Program-made: the position numbers and the translations under genes | The notes under the pieces: generated by a model | Database searches by the model: none | Told to the model about the DNA's origin: nothing | What the model saw: only the letters and a program-made list of their open reading frames with translations | Part shown: in pieces, positions 9,316 to 18,254 of the stretch | Position numbering within the stretch: the stretch's first letter is position 1 | Layout of the letters: each line of letters begins with the position of its first letter | Origin: Aquimarina aquimarini | GTDB lineage: Bacteria; Bacteroidota; Bacteroidia; Flavobacteriales; Flavobacteriaceae | Direction of reading: 5' to 3' | DNA: 64,000 nt | NCBI RefSeq assembly: GCF_900299535.1 | Contig: NZ_OMKE01000010.1 | Span: forward strand, 124,001-188,000

Positions 9316-9526
9316 AATATTGGTTTAGGTTTATAATTAAATTATTTATTGGTTTAACAGGCTTTATACATTAGAATATCAATTACACCTTGCAAGTTCT
9401 GTAAAAACGTATGTTATACTACATTTTTTAATTTAACCGTAGTGGTGCTATGCTCAAATTAAGAAAATACCCTTTTATTATTGTACTTTCATGCTTCATA
9501 ACAAAGTTCTAATGCATAAATTGGGT

Positions 9527-10612
9527 TTAAGGTGTTGTTTTATTTGTTGAGAATTCAACATTATCAATATAGAGAATAGTTTCTTCATCAAAACCAGAAT
9601 TTGACCATCCTAAGAGGTATCCATATTGGAAATAATTATATCCTAATTGTGAATGATTGGCAAGATCAGTTATAGAAAAGAATTGTTTTCCGTTTTTAGA
9701 TACTTCTAATATTCCATCATTATTGGCATCACTTGCAATTTTAGTATGAATTACAATTTCCATCCATTTCCCTAGATCTGTTTCCTTATCAAAAAAGTCT
9801 ATTTCTCCAAATTGATGTCCCAATTGCCAAGTCCCTTGATCTTTTGCAGGACTATAAGATAAACGTGAATTTCCACGATAAGAATACCAAGTAGAAAGAT
9901 TTATAGTATTTCCTGATGAGGCATGACCATAATCGCCTTGCCACAAGACTAGGAATTTATTGTTATTGCTATACCCAATATTTTTAGCAATTTTTGAAAT
10001 AGTTCCAGTTCTTTTATTTTTGAATTCATTGGTATCTAGAAAGGTATAGTAACTAGGTAATTGATCTACCATCAGAGTATCTGCAGATATATGTTTTATG
10101 ATTCCCCAGTTTTCTTGATTAGGGATACTGTAACTACCTGATTCATTTTTTACTTTTATAAGAGTATCACCTATTTGTACATCTGGAGTTGATGTTTCTA
10201 GTTTAATTTTTACGGGAGATCGATGATGAAAGTTTTGAGGAATATACAGGTCATATTTTATCCATAATTCGCTATAATCATTTCCCAAATGAAAACGCTG
10301 TTCTTGCCAGCTATCTTTGTTTACATCATTTGGTCCATATATAAATTTAAGCCCTGATGTTCCATTTGGTGTTTTATCTATGGCAACATTATTATCAGAC
10401 CATTTGAAACCATTTTCAGATGTTGAATGATCACCAGTTTCAAAATCATCTGTAAAGAAGATGTTTTTTTGGTTGTTTGGTTGACTGTCTGGTTGGTTTT
10501 CAGGATTAATATCTTCTTTATCAGAGCAGTTTGAAAACAGTATAGCAATCAAAAAAACATTGATAATAGAGAAGAAAGAGGTATGCTTAAGTAACTGAAT
10601 ATTAGTATACAT
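9527..10612 (-). CDS. Jelly-roll lipoprotein, polysaccharide-lyase-like, family B copy 2
   Basis: A 361-aa lipoprotein (long hydrophobic leader, lipobox FSNC, Cys29) followed by a short Pro/Asn/Gln linker. It repeats the block order of its downstream neighbour: FFTDDFETGDHSTSENGFKW, SWQEQRFHLGN, YDLYIPQNFHHRSPVKIKLE, SIPNQENWGIIKHISADT, NNKFLVLWQGDYGH, LGKWMEIVIHTKIASD, YLLGWSNSGFDEETILYIDN. The two copies are separated by 211 bp with no recognised terminator, so each may have its own promoter or they may be one unit. High similarity along the full length indicates a tandem duplication after the origin of the family. Function as for the neighbour: putative outer-membrane glycan lyase or binding protein. 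Confidence 0.7.
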   Translation of the reverse strand: MYTNIQLLKHTSFFSIINVFLIAILFSNCSDKEDINPENQPDSQPNNQKNIFFTDDFETGDHSTSENGFKWSDNNVAIDKTPNGTSGLKFIYGPNDVNKDSWQEQRFHLGNDYSELWIKYDLYIPQNFHHRSPVKIKLETSTPDVQIGDTLIKVKNESGSYSIPNQENWGIIKHISADTLMVDQLPSYYTFLDTNEFKNKRTGTISKIAKNIGYSNNNKFLVLWQGDYGHASSGNTINLSTWYSYRGNSRLSYSPAKDQGTWQLGHQFGEIDFFDKETDLGKWMEIVIHTKIASDANNDGILEVSKNGKQFFSITDLANHSQLGYNYFQYGYLLGWSNSGFDEETILYIDNVEFSTNKTTP

Positions 10613-10997
10613 AAAATAAGGTTTTGAAGAGACATAGAGTATTCTCTTTAGTTGTGGTTTATTAGAATTGTTTTAATAGAATAAAAGAAGATTATGTTAT
10701 GTTAATAATAATAAAAATGAGTTTGTGTTTTATTAATTATTAATACTAAGTTACATATAAAAATGGATTTTTTTGAGTTGTAAAAAGTTTAATTTTTTTA
10801 TGATTACAGTTTTTGTTTTTTAAAGATTTGAATATGAATTTGTTATAATTGTAAGATTCAATTAATTGGTTAAAAAAATAAAAAGCTGTCAATATTGACA
10901 GCTTTTTACTAGTTAAGTGATTGAAATTAAGTTGGTTAGATTATATTTTTGAGATCTGTAACTTGGTTTTTATTTATTAAAGAGTTTCTAATCTTGT
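10613..10997. other. Intergenic gap between the jelly-roll array and the GDPD/phytase gene
   Basis: About 385 very AT-rich bases without a coding frame. It contains the terminator at 10879-10908 for the gene ending at 10998. The remainder (10613-10870) should hold the promoter of the jelly-roll array; I see no convincing -7 box. Confidence 0.65.
10879..10908 (-). terminator. Intrinsic terminator of the GDPD/phytase-like gene
   Basis: A 30-bp perfect palindrome with core AAAAGCTGTC / GACAGCTTTT. On the minus strand it is followed by TATTTTTTTAACC, a good T-tract. It lies about 90 bp after the stop at 10998. Confidence 0.88.
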
Positions 10998-13865
10998 TTA
11001 TTTTTTTATTATTTTCTTTTTAAAGAAATTCCTGCCTATTTGAATAATAGCTATATAGATTCCAGAAGTAACTTTTGCTCCATTGTTTGAGACTCCATCC
11101 CAGATATATGTATAGCCTTTTGCATTTTTGATAGGGGTAGTTAATTTTTTAATCTGATTACCATATATGTCATAAAGCATAATAGATATATTACTTTTTT
11201 CTTCTGAAGTAATAGAGAAATGCACTTGATGATCAAATGTGTTTGGGTATACCTGTATATGATTTTGAATCTTGTTTTTTTCAAGATCTTTATGATGATA
11301 CCAGGGTTTTCCTAAAGGTTGATCTAACCATAACAAGATAAATTCATTATCATCAGGCAGTTTAGCTCCTATATGGCGACCAATGCTAAAAGGGTAATTG
11401 TTATCGTTTAATACTCCTATAAGAAAAGGATTAAACACAACAACACTTTCTATAGTTACAAATGGAAAAGCAAAGTTTTTACCTATTCCTATATCACCAT
11501 TTAATCCAGGCTTAGAAATGCTACGAATATCATTGATTTTTAGTAAATCAACATTGAGTTTTTTTTCTATAAGTTCTTTGTTATTATCCAATTCTATTTC
11601 GTAAACTGTTTTAAAACCAGATAAATCACCTTGTGAGTTATCACGCTCAATAATAAGTCCTCTCTTGGAATTAAACATGATAAAATCTCCAATAGCCTCT
11701 GTTTTTTCGTGTAAAGGGTAGGTATATCTTTTGCCTGTGTATGAGTGGGTAGCCAGATCAAATTCATGAATTAATACATCATTTTTTTTGCTATTATATA
11801 ACGGCTTTTCTAATATAGGAAATAGTTTGTTTTTTGAGGGAGTGATAGCCATTCCTTCAAAACCACCACTTTGTTTTACTCTAAAAGGGGTATCTAGTTT
11901 AGTTTGTCTATATGGCCAATACAGTCCACCTAACCAAGGAGTGTTTTTTCCGTTTTCATTTTGTAAGTTGGTTCCATCACCATGTAGACTAACTTTTGGG
12001 AAATCACCAAATAAGCAAACAGTTCGTATATCGGGATAGTATTTGTGAGTAATTAATAAGGTTCTGAAATCAAAACTTTGAATATCTGCTCGATCAGTAA
12101 GATGATTAGAAACAATTACATCTGCTACAGCTCTAGTAAATGTTTCAGGATTTACCGTTCTATTTGCAAAGATATCTCCTCGATCATCAGTATCTGTTCT
12201 GGGATTAATTTTGGTTTCAATATTAAAACGAACTTTGGATGCATTTTTCCAGCGTTTTATTGCTTCTGGATGAGATGTCCCTGTACCGTTTTTGTAATAT
12301 GTAACATAAAATTGTACAAAATCAAATAACTGTTGAAGTGATGGTATAATATAAGGATCTATAAATTTGTGGTGATTAGCAAATGCTACTGCAACAGGAG
12401 ATAATGAGAGGTTGTTTGTTTGTATAGGTCGACCACTTAGTATTTTATCAGCAATAAATGTATTTTGAATCTCATTAAGAGATAAGTTTTTTATGAGTAC
12501 TTCGTCTTCATATTCATATGGTGTTCCATCTACTTTTCTAGCCTTTGATGCTTCTATATGTGGATCATGATCCAGAACAGGAATTCCATCTAGAGTAATG
12601 CCACAATCGGTTTCTAAAGTTGGCATTAAATAGTCTAGTGCAGCTTCTATAGCAGGTAATGTATTTTCCGGTCGCAAGTTTCTGGCACCTCGATGTCCCT
12701 GTGCATCAAATAAAGTAATATCTATAAGTCCATTTGCATCAAGATAATCAGGTTGTCCATCTTGATTTTTATCATGGTTTTGTAATGCTTTTAATAATAG
12801 GTCAGGACGATCAGAAATGATTCCTTGTACGTTCATATCCAACAGGAGTTGCATGTTTTCTAAATCATTTACGGTATAAACAACTACTTGATGTCCTGCA
12901 GTATTCAACGAGGATACATTGAACAATTCACTAGAAGCAGGAGTAAGCCCTGTAGGAGGGTTTTCTCTACTATTTACTTTGGTCTTCTCATTTTTATCAT
13001 CCAACATTACATACCAAGGTGACATAACGGGAGGTTTGCTTCCATATGATTTGGCATGAGATCGCATTGCATTCATAATGCGTAATGCACTAGATTCTTC
13101 ACTATATGGATTTTGAGGTGATCTAAGTTCTTTTTGAGGATTATCAAAATCAGGAAGTGAGTAAGGAGGTGCTACTAATATTCCATTTTTGTCAAAGTGA
13201 AGTATAAAGGGACCAAATTCATCTCCAATCCAATAATCACCATTACTATCTCTTTGAATGGATTCTATATCAAAATCAGCTCCAGTAAGAATTCTGGACT
13301 CACTAAAATGATTTGTAATTGCAAACGGAATTAGTTTTTTGGGGTCACGCAATTCTATGTAATCAATTACTTCGATTGTGCCTTTGTCCCAACCAACAAT
13401 ATTTTTGAAGTTAGGTTTGATTGTATATAGCCTAAGATGATAATCGGCTGAATTTTCTATGGTTCCAAAGCCATTATCAGATAGTACTGTAAATGTTCTG
13501 TCCTTATTGTCTAAGATTGAAGAGAATCCTTGTATAGGCTGTTTATTATAAAAAGGAACTGGCTGTTGATTGATTAAACCGTGGCTGATGTATTGTCCCG
13601 AGGTAGGGCCTTCAGAGAAAGTAGCAGCTGGTAAAACAGCTCTTGATACTAGAATATCTCCGAAAGTGGTAAAGGACTTACCAGTTCCTTTTGGATGTAT
13701 TTTTTTCTTAAAATTATAATTGATAAAAGAAGTATAATTAGATTTAAGGTTGTTTTCTGTTTGATAAGGTACTGATTGCGCATTGAGAGTGCATATGTTA
13801 GCATAGAATATGCTAAATAAGATACAGCCCGTTATTTTTTGGATAATTTTACAATGATAGTTCAT
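10998..13865 (-). CDS. T9SS-exported phytase-like esterase domain interrupted by GDPD modules
   Basis: Start ATG at 13865 (a TTG nine bases upstream is less likely), giving 955 aa. Numbering here counts from that TTG. Order: signal peptide (to about 33); N-half of an 'esterase-like activity of phytase' beta-propeller (about 70-240: GFSSILDNKDRTFTVLSDNG, DGDYWIGDEFGPFILHFD type block); a C-terminal GDPD half (about 310-366: VVVYTVNDLENMQLLL, GIISDRPDLLL); a calcium-loop-like DKNQDGQPD; a second GDPD module (about 390-640: GHRGARNLRPENTLPAIEA, ETDCG, VLDHDPH); the phytase-like C-half (about 680-850: GGFEGMAITP, FPILEKPL, EAIGDFIMF); and a T9SS sorting domain with FlgD-like DIYGNQIKKL. GDPDs hydrolyse glycerophosphodiesters to an alcohol and glycerol-3-phosphate; the phytase-like family releases phosphate or cleaves esters. 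It should act at the cell surface on phosphodiester substrates. Confidence 0.85.
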   Translation of the reverse strand: MNYHCKIIQKITGCILFSIFYANICTLNAQSVPYQTENNLKSNYTSFINYNFKKKIHPKGTGKSFTTFGDILVSRAVLPAATFSEGPTSGQYISHGLINQQPVPFYNKQPIQGFSSILDNKDRTFTVLSDNGFGTIENSADYHLRLYTIKPNFKNIVGWDKGTIEVIDYIELRDPKKLIPFAITNHFSESRILTGADFDIESIQRDSNGDYWIGDEFGPFILHFDKNGILVAPPYSLPDFDNPQKELRSPQNPYSEESSALRIMNAMRSHAKSYGSKPPVMSPWYVMLDDKNEKTKVNSRENPPTGLTPASSELFNVSSLNTAGHQVVVYTVNDLENMQLLLDMNVQGIISDRPDLLLKALQNHDKNQDGQPDYLDANGLIDITLFDAQGHRGARNLRPENTLPAIEAALDYLMPTLETDCGITLDGIPVLDHDPHIEASKARKVDGTPYEYEDEVLIKNLSLNEIQNTFIADKILSGRPIQTNNLSLSPVAVAFANHHKFIDPYIIPSLQQLFDFVQFYVTYYKNGTGTSHPEAIKRWKNASKVRFNIETKINPRTDTDDRGDIFANRTVNPETFTRAVADVIVSNHLTDRADIQSFDFRTLLITHKYYPDIRTVCLFGDFPKVSLHGDGTNLQNENGKNTPWLGGLYWPYRQTKLDTPFRVKQSGGFEGMAITPSKNKLFPILEKPLYNSKKNDVLIHEFDLATHSYTGKRYTYPLHEKTEAIGDFIMFNSKRGLIIERDNSQGDLSGFKTVYEIELDNNKELIEKKLNVDLLKINDIRSISKPGLNGDIGIGKNFAFPFVTIESVVVFNPFLIGVLNDNNYPFSIGRHIGAKLPDDNEFILLWLDQPLGKPWYHHKDLEKNKIQNHIQVYPNTFDHQVHFSITSEEKSNISIMLYDIYGNQIKKLTTPIKNAKGYTYIWDGVSNNGAKVTSGIYIAIIQIGRNFFKKKIIKK

Positions 13866-13908
13866 AATGTGCAATACGTTTTTTTAAGTTAACTTGGTTA
13901 CTACTTTT

Positions 13909-13916
13909 CAAAACTA
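13909..13916 (-). promoter_or_regulatory. Candidate -7 box of the GDPD/phytase-like gene
   Basis: TAGTTTTG on the minus strand matches the Bacteroidota TAnnTTTG consensus, 43 bp before the ATG at 13865. No TTG at -33 with standard spacing is visible, so support comes from the -7 element and position only. It also argues against the TTG-start reading being important. Confidence 0.5.
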
Positions 13917-14129
13917 CAGACCTTATATTACCAGATTGTTCGGGGATGGTAAACAAATGATTAGGAAACTGTTATGTGCTTTATTGTTTTGTACTAATGG
14001 TGTGTATTTTAGTACGAAAACGTTGTAGTGATTTTTTGAGATTCTGATAGTATTATAAGAGTTTTGATACTGATTTAATAATTCTGATTCTTAGACTTTT
14101 GTAGGGGTGAAGTTTCAGTGGCATTCTCT

Positions 14130-14137
14130 TATATTTG
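14130..14137 (+). promoter_or_regulatory. Candidate -7 box of the GH31 gene
   Basis: TATATTTG on the plus strand fits TAnnTTTG and lies 31 bp before the GH31 ATG. The -33 TTG is not evident at 19 bp spacing. Confidence 0.5.
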
Positions 14138-14168
14138 ATATACTTTCAGCTTATAATCAAATACTACT

Positions 14169-16580
14169 ATGCCTAGAATTACTTATATAAAACGTTTTTT
14201 TCTTTTATTACTTTTATTGAGTATGGCGTTGAATTTTTCTTGTAGGAAAAAATTAGATGGCCCATATCAAGGATTTAAAAACAAAAATACTTACATCGAA
14301 GTCTTTAAGGAGGATGGAACTTATATCATAACTCCTTATTCAGATAAAATTATTGAAACTTCATTTATTCCTAAGGGAGAAATTTTTGATACAATATCTC
14401 ATGCAGTAGTATTAGAACCTATAGTTAAAAAGCTAAAGGTAGAAGAGAATGATAGTTTATTAATTATTGATACTGATGGTATTGATGTGTATATAACCAA
14501 AGAACCATTTAATATATCTTATTGGTTTAATGATAAAAAGCTAATTTCTGAGAGAAAAGGATATATAAAAACAGATTCTACAGAAATATTAGATTTTAGT
14601 TTAGACAAAGAAGAAGTTATTTATGGAGCAGGAGCAAGGGTTGTAGGTATGAATAGAAGAGGGAAAAGACTTCAACTCTATAATAAAGCTCATTATGGGT
14701 ATGAGACTTATTCAGAATTAATGAATTTTACAATGCCCTTGATACTTTCTTCCAAAACCTATGCAATTCATTTTGATAATGCACCTATTGGATTTTTGGA
14801 TATTGATAGTAAAAAGGATAACTCATTGCAATATGAAACAATAAGCGGAAGAAAAACCTATCAAGTGGTAGCAGGAGAAAATTGGAGAGATCTAATGGAT
14901 CAATATACTAACCTTACAGGCAAACAACCACTTCCTCCTCGTTGGGCATTTGGAAATTTTGCTAGTCGTTTTGGATATCACTCAGAAAAAGAAACCAAAG
15001 AAACGGTAGCTAGATTTAAAAAAGATAGCATTCCATTGGATGCAGTGATCCTTGATATTTATTGGTTTGGTAAGGATATAAAAGGGCATATGGGAAATTT
15101 AGAGTTTTTGAAAGATTCATTTCCAACACCTAAGCAGATGATCAATGATTTTAAAGATCAAGGAATAAAAACAATATTGATCACAGAGCCTTTTATTCTC
15201 AAAACGTCAAAAAAATGGAATGAAGCGGTAGCCGAACGGATTTTAGGAAAAGATACACTTGGTAATCCATTTGAATATAACTTTTATTTTGGAGATACAG
15301 GAATAATTGATATTTACGACCCTAAAGGAAAAGATTGGTTTTGGAATATATATGCATCTTATGCCAAGGATTATGGTATTGCAGGATGGTGGGGTGATCT
15401 AGGAGAACCAGAGGTACACCCATCAGGACTACAACATGCGACTGGAAGTGCAGATGAGGTACATAATATTTATGGGCATGATTGGGCTAGACTTATTGAA
15501 GAAGGATATAAGAGAGATTTTCCTGATCAACGCCCTTTTATATTAATGCGATCAGGATATTCGGGTTCTCAACGATTTGGCATGATCCCGTGGTCGGGTG
15601 ATGTAAATAGAAGTTGGGGAGGGTTACAACCACAAACAGAAATAGCACTACAAATGGGAATGCAAGGATTGGGATATATGCATTCTGATTTAGGAGGGTT
15701 TGCAGGAGGAGAAGTCTTTGATGCTGAACTGTATACCCGTTGGTTACAATATGGAGTGTTTCAGCCAATATTCAGACCTCATGCGCAAGAACATATTGCA
15801 CCTGAACCTGTTTTTCATGATGTAAAGACAAAAAAGTTGGCCAAAAAGAATATAGAGCTTAGATATAGCATGATTCCTTATAATTATACAACTGCTTTTC
15901 AGAATAATCAGAAAGGTATGCCTCTTATGCGACCTTTGTTTTTTGATAATGTAGACAATAAAGATTTGTATGAGATTAGTCATGCCTATATGTGGGGAGA
16001 TAATTTTCTAGTTGCTCCAGTGATAAAAAAAGGAATAACAGCAATGGATATTCCTTTTCCAGAAGGGGATAATTGGTATGATTTTTTTACTGATGATAAA
16101 TTTAAAGGAGGAATACAAAAAACAGTAAACTTAGAAGAAGATCATATTCCTGTGTTTGTAAAAGGAGGAGCATTTATTCCTATGATTAGGCCAATTCAAA
16201 CTACAGATGAATATTCTACCAAAGAATTGATTGTTCACTTTTATTATGATAATGAAGTTAAGAATAGTTCAGATATACTATACGATGATGATGGCAAGAC
16301 GCCCAGAGCTTTTGAAAAAGGAAAATATGAGCTCCTACAATTTAGAAATAAAACAACTAGCGAAAGTATTTCGATTGCATTAACCACAAAAAAGGGAGCA
16401 AGGTATACTTCAATTAAAAGAAATGTTACTTTGATAGTTCATAATCTAGAGACTAAACCAGAATCTATACATATAGAAGGCTCTTTAGTACCTTTTGAGT
16501 GGAATTTACAACAGCAAACAGTAAGAATTTCATTTATCGTAGAAAATTCTACTAATAAAACCATAAAGATATCGCTATAA
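14169..16580 (+). CDS. Glycoside hydrolase family 31 lipoprotein (alpha-glucosidase type)
   Basis: An 803-aa lipoprotein (lipobox LNFSC, Cys25) with the GH31 layout: N-terminal beta-sandwich (about 100-230, ending in the Asn/His-rich substrate loop), a TIM barrel opening at PPRWAFGNFASRFGYHSE (about 257), and C-terminal beta domains with LYDDDGKTPRAFEKG. Catalytic motifs are intact: the nucleophile is Asp410 in GWWGDLGEP and the acid/base candidate is Asp478 in WSGDVNRSW. GH31 enzymes release terminal alpha-linked glucose, xylose, galactose or sulfoquinovose. Subfamily specificity cannot be read here; the WWGDLGEP and RSWGG surroundings fit oligosaccharide alpha-glucosidase or alpha-xylosidase relatives. 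It is divergently transcribed from the GDPD/phytase gene. The gene is single and has its own promoter, and would act in the periplasm or on the surface to finish degradation of oligosaccharides. Confidence 0.93.
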   Translation: MPRITYIKRFFLLLLLLSMALNFSCRKKLDGPYQGFKNKNTYIEVFKEDGTYIITPYSDKIIETSFIPKGEIFDTISHAVVLEPIVKKLKVEENDSLLIIDTDGIDVYITKEPFNISYWFNDKKLISERKGYIKTDSTEILDFSLDKEEVIYGAGARVVGMNRRGKRLQLYNKAHYGYETYSELMNFTMPLILSSKTYAIHFDNAPIGFLDIDSKKDNSLQYETISGRKTYQVVAGENWRDLMDQYTNLTGKQPLPPRWAFGNFASRFGYHSEKETKETVARFKKDSIPLDAVILDIYWFGKDIKGHMGNLEFLKDSFPTPKQMINDFKDQGIKTILITEPFILKTSKKWNEAVAERILGKDTLGNPFEYNFYFGDTGIIDIYDPKGKDWFWNIYASYAKDYGIAGWWGDLGEPEVHPSGLQHATGSADEVHNIYGHDWARLIEEGYKRDFPDQRPFILMRSGYSGSQRFGMIPWSGDVNRSWGGLQPQTEIALQMGMQGLGYMHSDLGGFAGGEVFDAELYTRWLQYGVFQPIFRPHAQEHIAPEPVFHDVKTKKLAKKNIELRYSMIPYNYTTAFQNNQKGMPLMRPLFFDNVDNKDLYEISHAYMWGDNFLVAPVIKKGITAMDIPFPEGDNWYDFFTDDKFKGGIQKTVNLEEDHIPVFVKGGAFIPMIRPIQTTDEYSTKELIVHFYYDNEVKNSSDILYDDDGKTPRAFEKGKYELLQFRNKTTSESISIALTTKKGARYTSIKRNVTLIVHNLETKPESIHIEGSLVPFEWNLQQQTVRISFIVENSTNKTIKISL

Positions 16581-16709
16581 GAAACTATAAAAACATGTCT
16601 TTATGATTAAGTGTATGTATGTAGAAATAAAATTTAATTGATTTATACTATTGATTGTGTTAAAAGGTTATTATTTCTTTAGTATATTAAGACTTTTAAT
16701 TGTTTTATT

Positions 16710-17129
16710 ATGATGTTTACTAAAGGGCGTAGAATGTGGTTTAATTTGATAGCATTGATGTTTGTAGTCTTTCTATTTACTGGATGTGACTATAATATTA
16801 AATGGCTTAATGGAAAATGGGAAGGTGTGGGGTGCCAGTTGGATATGGAGGATAATGATACCTGGTCTATTAATCTAGAAATTGATATAGATAAACAATT
16901 GTTTGAAATAGAGTATCCTAGTTTGGGATGTGCTGGGAATTGGGTATTAATTGATTATTCAAATGATAGAGCAATTTTTAATGAGTTAATTACCGAGAAT
17001 GATAAAAATGATTGTATAGAAAAAGGAACTGTAATTCTTACTAAAGTTGATGAAAAACATATTAGTTTTAGTTATTATATTTATAGTGATAAGGATGTTT
17101 TAGCCTTCTCAACACTAAGAAGAAAATAA
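16710..17129 (+). CDS. Small lipoprotein of unknown function
   Basis: A 139-aa protein with a lipoprotein signal (lipobox LFTGC, Cys26). The mature part is short: an opening LNGKWEGVGCQLDMEDNDTW, then strands such as WSINLEIDIDKQLFEIEYPS and a closing HISFSYYIYSDKDVLAFSTL, suggesting a small lipocalin-like or beta-barrel fold. Mature cysteines (in VGCQ, LGCAG and NDCIEKG) could form disulfides. I do not recognise a family. A second ATG at 16713 is an equally possible start. The next gene begins 31 bp downstream, so the two may be co-transcribed, but nothing ties their functions. Confidence 0.7.
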   Translation: MMFTKGRRMWFNLIALMFVVFLFTGCDYNIKWLNGKWEGVGCQLDMEDNDTWSINLEIDIDKQLFEIEYPSLGCAGNWVLIDYSNDRAIFNELITENDKNDCIEKGTVILTKVDEKHISFSYYIYSDKDVLAFSTLRRK

Positions 17130-17160
17130 GAAAGCTCTCTTGATTAATGAATATACAATT

Positions 17161-17751
17161 ATGGAAAAAAACAAATCTGTAGAGGAGTTCATTGCAAAGA
17201 ACTTACAATGGCAAGAGGAATTAAAGATGTTGAGAAGTATTATGCTTGATACAGAGCTAGAAGAAACGATAAAGTGGGGAACTCCTGTTTATACGATAAA
17301 TAATAAGAATGTGATAGGACTAGGGGCTTTTAAGTCTTATGTTGGGATTTGGTTTTATCAAGGAGTATTTTTAGAAGATAAAAAAAAGAAATTGATAAAT
17401 GCTCAAGAAGGAAAAACCAAAGGTTTACGGCAATGGAGATTTACTAATATAATAGATATAGATAGGGGTTTGGTGTTGAGTTATGTAAAGGAAGCTATAA
17501 ATAATCAAAAAGCTGGTAAAGAGATTAAGAAAGAAAAATCAACTGAAATAAAAATACCTACAGAATTATTAAATGTTTTAATTAATAATGAGATTTTTAA
17601 AAAAGCTTTTGAAGGATTAACTTTATTTAAACAAAAAGAATATGCAGCTTATATTAGTGATGCAAAAAGAGAAACGACACGTTTATCAAGATTAGAAAAG
17701 ATAAAACCAATGATTCTTGAAGGAATTGGTCTCAACGATAAGTATAGGTAG
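17161..17751 (+). CDS. YdeI/OmpD-associated family protein with DUF1801 domain
   Basis: The ATG at 17161 is chosen over an in-frame codon at 17140 because family members start with a short acidic helix followed by WQEELxxLR; this gives 196 aa. The N-terminal DUF1801/YdhG-like domain (about 15-115) carries the hallmark ETIKWGTPVYT and LGAFKSYVGIWFYQG. The C-terminal YdeI-like bacteriocin-protection segment (about 135-190) has KEYAAYISDAKRETTRLSRL. Proteins of this kind are small cytosolic stress-associated proteins; the E. coli relative YdeI is linked to oxidative-stress and peptide resistance, but the biochemical function is not known. It follows the lipoprotein gene by 31 bp and ends in a long gene-free gap. 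Confidence 0.88.
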   Translation: MEKNKSVEEFIAKNLQWQEELKMLRSIMLDTELEETIKWGTPVYTINNKNVIGLGAFKSYVGIWFYQGVFLEDKKKKLINAQEGKTKGLRQWRFTNIIDIDRGLVLSYVKEAINNQKAGKEIKKEKSTEIKIPTELLNVLINNEIFKKAFEGLTLFKQKEYAAYISDAKRETTRLSRLEKIKPMILEGIGLNDKYR

Positions 17752-18097
17752 CTATTCAGAAAGGGTAAAGGGTTTTTGATAAAAAAAGAAATACATACCT
17801 CAGACTTGGTTGTGTGAGCCCAAGGTATGATAGGTTTAATAAGAGTAATGAGTACTATATATTTGTGATTTTATTTATTAGATTGATATAATATTCCTTC
17901 AATTTACTATAAAAATGCTCTTTTTGTTAGAATCAAAAAATGTATAAAACACTTTATATAAAGGATAAATTCACAATTTTTTTAGGACTATATAATTCTA
18001 GGTTTTTATTTTTATTTAGTCTAAACAAAAATAACAAAACTATAATAGTACAAAAATGATTTTAGTTAATTTTTTTTAACTAATTTAAACATAGAAC

Positions 18098-18156
18098 GAA
18101 GAAGAGAAGAAGAGAAGAAGAGAAGAAGAGAAGAAGAGAAGAAGAGAAGAAGAGAA
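18098..18156. repeat. Tandem repeat of an 8-bp unit (about 7.4 copies)
   Basis: Seven exact copies of GAAGAAGA plus three bases, uninterrupted over 59 bp. The plus strand is pure purine and the minus strand pure pyrimidine. Such simple repeats can change copy number by slipped-strand replication and can form triplex structures. It lies outside genes, about 100 bp after the 3' end of the esterase gene on the other strand, so any phase-variation role would have to be regulatory. Confidence 0.9.
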
Positions 18157-18213
18157 TACTAGTAATATTCTTAATTGTTATTAGTAGATAGAATTTTGCT
18201 ACAATACCACTTG

Positions 18214-18254
18214 ATATTTCCCCCTAATTAATAATGTACTGTAGGGGGAAATAT
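18214..18254 (-). terminator. Inverted repeat downstream of the esterase gene
   Basis: Arms ATATTTCCCCCTA (18214-18226) and its complement (18242-18254) with a 15-nt loop. It sits 6 bp after the stop of the minus-strand esterase. There is no T-tract on either strand, so its efficiency as an intrinsic terminator is uncertain; the five G:C pairs make a stable 3' hairpin. Confidence 0.45.

Larger units (their letters stand above)
13866..14168. other. Divergent intergenic region between GDPD/phytase and GH31 genes
   Basis: About 300 bases with no coding frame between divergently transcribed genes. A TAGTTTTG box (minus strand) and a TATATTTG box (plus strand) match the Bacteroidota -7 consensus, so both promoters lie here. 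Confidence 0.7.

Noticed and set aside
3413..10612. Canonical SusC/SusD polysaccharide utilisation locus
   Set aside because: There is no SusD homologue and the only TonB receptor is paired with DUF4249 and separated by a terminator.
11398..12329. Three plus-strand frames of 68-83 codons
   Set aside because: All are antisense to the GDPD/phytase gene, whose domains run through this interval without a break.
16581..16709. Possible terminator after GH31
   Set aside because: No stem with a T-tract could be identified in this gap.
18098..18156. Possible CRISPR-like repeats
   Set aside because: The units are 8 bp and contiguous with no spacers, so this is a simple tandem repeat.
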